Source: Mortierella sp. BCC40632
Lineage: Eukaryota; Mortierellomycota; Mortierellomycetes; Mortierellales; Mortierellaceae
Assembly (NCBI GenBank): GCA_011634665.1
Contig: WAEK01000005.1
Coordinates: 488,001 to 552,000 of the forward strand
Reading direction: 5' to 3'
Length of the DNA: 64,000 bases
How positions within the stretch are numbered: the stretch's first letter is position 1; every line of letters starts with the position of its first letter. Below are positions 59,301 through 64,000 of this stretch, in pieces. The notes under the pieces are model-generated. The model saw only the letters and a list, made by a program, of their open reading frames with translations, made no database searches and was not told where the DNA came from. The translations under genes and the position numbers were made by a program.

Positions 59301-61707
59301 ACTTTGACGGTGGATGGTCTAGCTGAACTGCTCTCTCTTTCTTTCTTTCTTTTTTTTTTTTTTTCAAAAAAAAAAATCATAGACTTGTTAAGCGGTGTAC
59401 TGAGTCGGGCCGTGAGGTTTTGACGGCGTTAGCAACAAGACTGGAGCGTATGGGCTGGATCAAACAACAGGAAAGAATGGACCGACACAGTTATACCCAA
59501 AGAAAAAAGGCTTCAGGAACAAAGGATATTACATTCAATTGGTTGCCCGCACATGATATGATAGATGTAGACCCTATCCCTGAAATCCCTGGCAACGAGA
59601 GCATGCGCCTATGGAAGGATCTCGAACTGGATCCTGTACTATCTGGATTCTTTTCTCATTCCGCGACTGTGGGAGAATCTCAAGACATGTCTTTTGCGTG
59701 TCCTGACATGATGTCGTTCTTGCTTGAGCCATTGTCAACTCGAAAACAGAAATCATCGGGAAAAAAAGTAGCAGCACCGTGGCTACAATCGCTAGTCGAA
59801 ACTGAACCAACAGGAACCAATCTCTCGGTCTCTACAACACCGGGAGTGTCTTTGTTGGATGTGGTTCCTCCTTTGCCGGTACTGGCCGACCATTCGCTGA
59901 AATATTCTATCCGAGCTAGGACGTCACTGATTCATACATGTCTACTCTCTTTGTATTTTCACGACTTGAATCTACGAGGGTACTTTGAGGTGATAGGACG
60001 ATTCCTTTTGATGCGAGATGGCACCTTCCGGTCAAGGCTATCAGAGGCTTTGTTCGAGGAAGAGACAGGACTCTTGTTCAAAGCTGCATATGCCATCAAC
60101 AATCCAGAGAATCGTAGCAACACCTCTACCAACAAGGCCACGACAGCTTCTAGTATTTCCACGACCAGTCAGGGCAGGAAGAAATGGCCGCCGCGAACAG
60201 GAGAGCTGGAAATGGCATTACGTGCTGTGCTTTTGGACAGTTTCCAGCCTGTCACCATGGACGCTGATAGGGAGGATCGTCATTTCGAGAATGAGGTTCA
60301 GCGCCCTCTTGGAACACCAGGATATCAAGCTTATGATGAAGAAGGCGACGCCTGTATGCCGCTTGACAGTGACCGAAATGAGTCACCTACGCCCCTGAAC
60401 AGGAGCATTGATCCCCAGCATCTGGAAGAGATTCTAGCGTTTGCTGTGAAAGAATACGATGAGAAAGACATGGTCTGCCAAGATGCAAATGGTAGGTATT
60501 TGTTCTGTGGACTCCATAATACCTTTTTTGGGCCTCGTTCACAATCTGACCTAACTTTTGTTGGTTATGCTATTCGAAAGCCCTCGAAGCGCTGGATTTT
60601 CTGTACCTGGACTATAGACCGCCTCGACCGCTCCGTCTTTTGCCCCTGACGACTTCCGCTCTTGGAAAATACACCCAGCTCTTCACCTTCCAACTTCGTT
60701 TTGCTCGCGTGAATGCATCGTTAAAGCAGATGTGTCGTGAACTTCGATTTCGCCAAATGAATCTCAACAAAACCTCGTCCGATGTGCAATTGCCCAATAT
60801 TCAATATGCCATGGGAGCCGAGATGAGTATCCTACATCGATTCCGTTTCGAGACCCAACAGATCTTTGATGGATTGCAAGGTTATATGACGGACATTGCC
60901 TTGGGTTCTACTTGGCAAAAGTTTATGCGACAACTCTTGCTGCTACAGCAAAAAATCGAACACAAGATCGTTGGAACCAAGGTCCATTCGACTAACAAAG
61001 GAGGAGATGGAACTGCATCGCATGACTGGAATAACAAAGACAATCTTTTACCCAACGATGAGAGTGACAAAGAGAATGTGGACCAAGGTCCAGTACTCGA
61101 GAATTTATCGGACCTACACAAGTACCACGAACATATCTTGGATCTGATGTTGGCTCAATCATTCCTGTTGCGCAAGCAAGCGCCTGTTTTAAGTATCGTC
61201 TACAGTCTTTTGGACGACATCCTTCAGCTCTGCCAGTTTGTACAACAGCTTCCTCTGCCCTCACATGAACTATCCGAGTGTGTGGGGGTGATGCAACTTC
61301 GTGCCGAGATAGGTCAGGACGAAGAAGAGGACTTGCCTCATCAGGCTTGGATCAGTGAACGCACCGAAAGACTAAGGGCACTACAAGAGCAATTCCGTTC
61401 TCATTGTCAGACTCTTATCCGAGTGCTCAAGCGACTGGACGAAAGAGGAATCGACGTTGGCAATGCTGCCACCATCTCAGGGGCCTCAGGGATGGGTCGC
61501 ACAGAGAGGACGGAGAATACTCATAGAACAACATCAAGAAGACATACGATGTCAACAACAGCTCCCATGTCTAGTACAGCGACTTCATCAAATTCACTAT
61601 TGGAACAACTTTCAAAAGCAAGATATAGTGATAGAGAGACGATCACCGGATTTGCACCACAATTGCTTCTACGCCTCGATATCTCGGGATTCAATAGTAG
61701 TAGCTGA
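56317..61707 (+). CDS. Gamma-tubulin complex component (GCP5/GCP6-like, Spc97/Spc98 family)
   Basis: Nine exons close in frame to 1484 aa: 56317-57452, 57570-57599, 57765-57869, 57967-58047, 58147-58330, 58476-58970, 59068-59255, 59383-60491 and 60581-61707. GCPs assemble the gamma-tubulin ring that nucleates microtubules. The N-terminal 380 residues are disordered. The Grip1 region includes SGTSSSLFAYNSESMKF, GLLGDLMNAGTHMRRL, IAFGRSLSSYLTFIQG, ASKPYRDIISRWLGI and AAFIDDVLADQIVEAGKEL. The gamma-tubulin-binding Grip2 region includes LYFHDLNLRGYFEVIGRFLL, ALEALDFLYLDYRPPRPL, KYTQLFTFQLRFARV and LHKYHEHILDLMLAQSFLL. The large size and long insertions within Grip2 favour GCP6/GCP5 over Spc97/Spc98. 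The boundaries of the 30-nt exon 2 are the least sure. Confidence 0.82.
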
Positions 61708-61759
61708 GCACCCTTGTCTCCAATAGTTGAAATGATTATGGTACAAAAAAACATTCTTT

Positions 61760-61795
<36 letters not shown>

Positions 61796-61844
61796 GACTT
61801 GTTCCTTTCTTCATTTCCTATGCAAAGAATAAGGGGTGTCTATT
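61708..61844. other. Convergent 3' spacer with T32 tract
   Basis: 137 bp between the GCP stop and the RFC stop, including 32 consecutive T at 61762-61793, the longest homopolymer noticed in the window. Confidence 0.85.
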
Positions 61845-63786
61845 CTAGTTCTTTTGCATGAGCTCAGTTCCAACTCTGAATGATCCTATCAGTGATGTGA
61901 GTTGCATCTTTTCGCTCGAGCCCGTAGACAACTTGTATCTATAACATGAGGTAAAAAAAAAAAAAAAAAAAGCCTTTTTTGAGTCTTCTGGCAATCATAA
62001 CAGTAGTCAGAGTGTAGAACTCATAGTCCAACAGAGGGATAATTGTTGTACTTACTCTACATCTGCCATTTTGTCCAAAATATACACCCGTGAGTTGGTT
62101 GGCATGTCAACCACTTCTAAGTAGTTGTAAACTTCAGTAATGATGTCCTGCAAGGCCATTCCTTTGACAGTCTTCAGATATGAAACATCTTTTTTTTCGA
62201 TGGAGAAGAGAAAAAAAGAGGGTCAATGTCAGAATTTCAGAATGGTAGACACTGGCCTACTAACTCCACAAATACATCCAATGTCGAGAGCAAAGCATTT
62301 GCTTTCAAGTCCCAGTCAAAAAGGGATGAAATTCTTACTGGCGTATGAAGTTGTAAAGTCCTCTGTCAACATGCTGTTCACGATGGTCTCGATATCAGCA
62401 GGGTGTGGGTGTCCTGTACATTCGTAGATCGCATCTTCGTTCACGATATCGTATCCAGCATGGCATGCCTAAATAGAATAAGATAAAATAAATAGAGAGT
62501 GGTTGTACGGGCAAAAATACACCAACTGTGAGTTTCTGTAGTTGAGAATCCAAAGCGGTAGAATACAGAACCCAATCAGAAGTTCATCCAAATTGAATAC
62601 CTGAAGAATGTTCAGAGCCCTTCTCATGTCACCCTTTGATAATTGGAGGAGTGCCTTTCTTCCTTCATCTGTAATTTTTACGCTATTGCAAAGTACAGAC
62701 CAAGAGATGGATAAAAAAAGAGTATTAGTATAGACTCGTAGGCATGACAAGAGTACGTTCAGATACCAACGACAAGGAATGGGCAAGCACTTTGGAGAGA
62801 TAATGTCGGTTCAACAATTGAAGCTATAGACTGGTGTGCATACTTTTCGTTCTGAATGATGTGATCCAGTCTGGAGTCAACCTGTTTCTGTTGAAGAGGT
62901 CCAAAGCGGAAGCGGGTGCATCTTGACTGAAGTGCGGGAATGATCTTGCTCACGTAATTGCAAATGATACAGAATCGAACATTCCGGGTGTACTTTTCTA
63001 CCACTAGAATTGGCGAGAAATGCAGAGACAAGGGTTAGTAAAAAACCTACCAACAATATTGAATCCTACTTGAAGGTCACTCCCTCCTTCTGCATATCTA
63101 AGCGGCAATGCGTTACCTCGGCGAAGTGCATTCTGTGCAGTCTGAGTCATCATATCGGCCTCATCAAGGATAATAAGCTTGAATCCAGAGCTGAAAATCT
63201 TTTTTGTGCTGGCAAAGTTCTTGATCTGGTCGCGAACCACATCGATACCACGGTCATCTGAAGCATTCAGCTGAATCCATAGCAGGGATCAGTTAGCATA
63301 GTACTAACGAGTGACATTGTCCCTCCGATATCACCGCCTCATCTTGGATCAATTGCCATTTCATACCTCCATGGTCATGCTTTTCCACATTGGTCCATAA
63401 AGTTTCCGTGCGCAAGCGAGAATAGTCGAGGTTTTTCCTGTTCCTGGGGGTCCATAAAACAACATGTGTGGCAGTCTGTTTTCTTCAATAAATCTCTCAA
63501 CTGGGCGATATGGATCAAGATTAAAGTGAAGAAGAATGAGTATTAGACAAAACAGCAGTAGACTTGGTAGGTTTTTTTTTGCATGTTCCAGAAAAAAGAA
63601 AACACTCCAAAGAATGTGTTTGCTTACTTGTACTGGTGATATCCTCATGAGAGACGAGATCCTCCAGGTTGACTGGGCGGTATTTTTCAACCCTAGAGCC
63701 AAGTTGGTAATAATTCAAAGCGAACGGTTCATAAGCTTCTTTTACATCGTTTCGATTCTAGGCATTCTTGGTCCTGAAATGTGCAT
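61845..63786 (-). CDS. RFC3: Replication factor C small subunit (yeast Rfc3 / human RFC5)
   Basis: Nine exons on the minus strand close in frame to 330 aa: 63786-63746, 63692-63628, 63500-63367, 63270-63117, 63003-62844, 62682-62601, 62468-62339, 62188-62056 and 61938-61845. RFC is the AAA+ clamp loader that opens PCNA and places it at primer ends. Motifs are [18 protein letters not shown], Walker [20 protein letters not shown], Walker B LIILDEAD, sensor-type [16 protein letters not shown], the arginine-finger SRC in [10 protein letters not shown], and the collar segment [16 protein letters not shown] and [15 protein letters not shown] identify the Rfc3/RFC5 branch. The first exon is short and less certain: starts at 63786 or 63765 are both possible, and the usual LPW before VEKYRP is not seen. 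Confidence 0.9.
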
Positions 63787-64000
63787 CGGGTCTTCCTGAA
63801 GGCTGCATTGTCTTTTATCGTTTTTGACCAGCCCTCAATATGTTTTCATGCCAAAGCAAGAGTAGGGAGAGGGAGGAAGAGGTGGAAAAGGAAGAGTGAA
63901 AGAATGAAAGCATCGCCATTACCATGGCAGAGTATCGTCGGCCGTCTCATTCGATTCAATCAATTTCCCCTTAGATTTACTAGAAGGGAACGAGTTGAAA
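63787..64000. other. Upstream region of RFC, window end
   Basis: 214 bp with the presumed RFC promoter/leader. An alternative ATG at 63807 opens a frame that stops after 15 codons. A CT/GA-rich stretch lies at 63855-63910. Confidence 0.5.

Overview
The window is nuclear DNA from a filamentous fungus. Genes are intron-rich, with short introns of about 45-310 nt, mostly GT-AG with a few apparent GC-AG. Long GA, CT, A and T tracts fill the spaces between genes, and every recognisable product is an ordinary fungal/eukaryotic protein. A tandem trio of large related proteins of a kind I recall from Mortierella-type genomes suggests Mortierellomycota; that placement is inference. No rRNA, tRNA, CRISPR array or transposon was recognised. 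All exon structures below were assembled by hand from frames, splice sites and family similarity, and every multi-exon model given closes in frame.

Layout. 1-6.1 kb: 3' end of a lysophospholipid acyltransferase, then a seven-exon DDHD-domain phospholipase. 8-20.5 kb: three large same-strand paralogues (1011, 1320 and 1228 aa) of an uncharacterised family with a shared core and a leucine-rich-repeat-like C-terminal half; this is the most novel part. 20.8-26.5 kb: proteasome regulator PI31, divergent from a 12-exon protein that joins an RRM-like N-terminus to C-terminal WD40 repeats. 26.9-29.8 kb: zuotin and NAC-beta, two ribosome-bound cotranslational chaperone factors, as neighbours. 30.3-36.3 kb: a doubtful hypothetical gene, a mitochondrial Holliday-junction resolvase (Cce1 type with SAP motif), and a long disordered serine-rich protein.

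36.5-50.9 kb: thiamine-pyrophosphate-type mitochondrial carrier, a YTP1/cytochrome b561-like membrane protein, an ADIP-domain coiled-coil protein (SSX2IP/Msd1 type), NADH-cytochrome b5 reductase, a CRAL-TRIO (Sec14-like) lipid-transfer protein, and pirin. 52.8-63.8 kb: uracil-DNA glycosylase, a small single-pass membrane protein read divergently from a MIX23-family protein, a large gamma-tubulin-complex (GCP5/6-like) protein, and the RFC small subunit orthologous to yeast Rfc3/human RFC5.

There is no operon logic. Some themes nevertheless recur: ribosome-associated folding (zuotin, NAC-beta), microtubule nucleation/anchoring (ADIP protein, GCP), genome maintenance (Cce1, UNG, RFC) and mitochondrial function (carrier, MIX23, Cce1). 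Intergenic DNA upstream of several plus-strand genes switches from GA-rich to CT-rich on the plus strand, ending close to the start codon.
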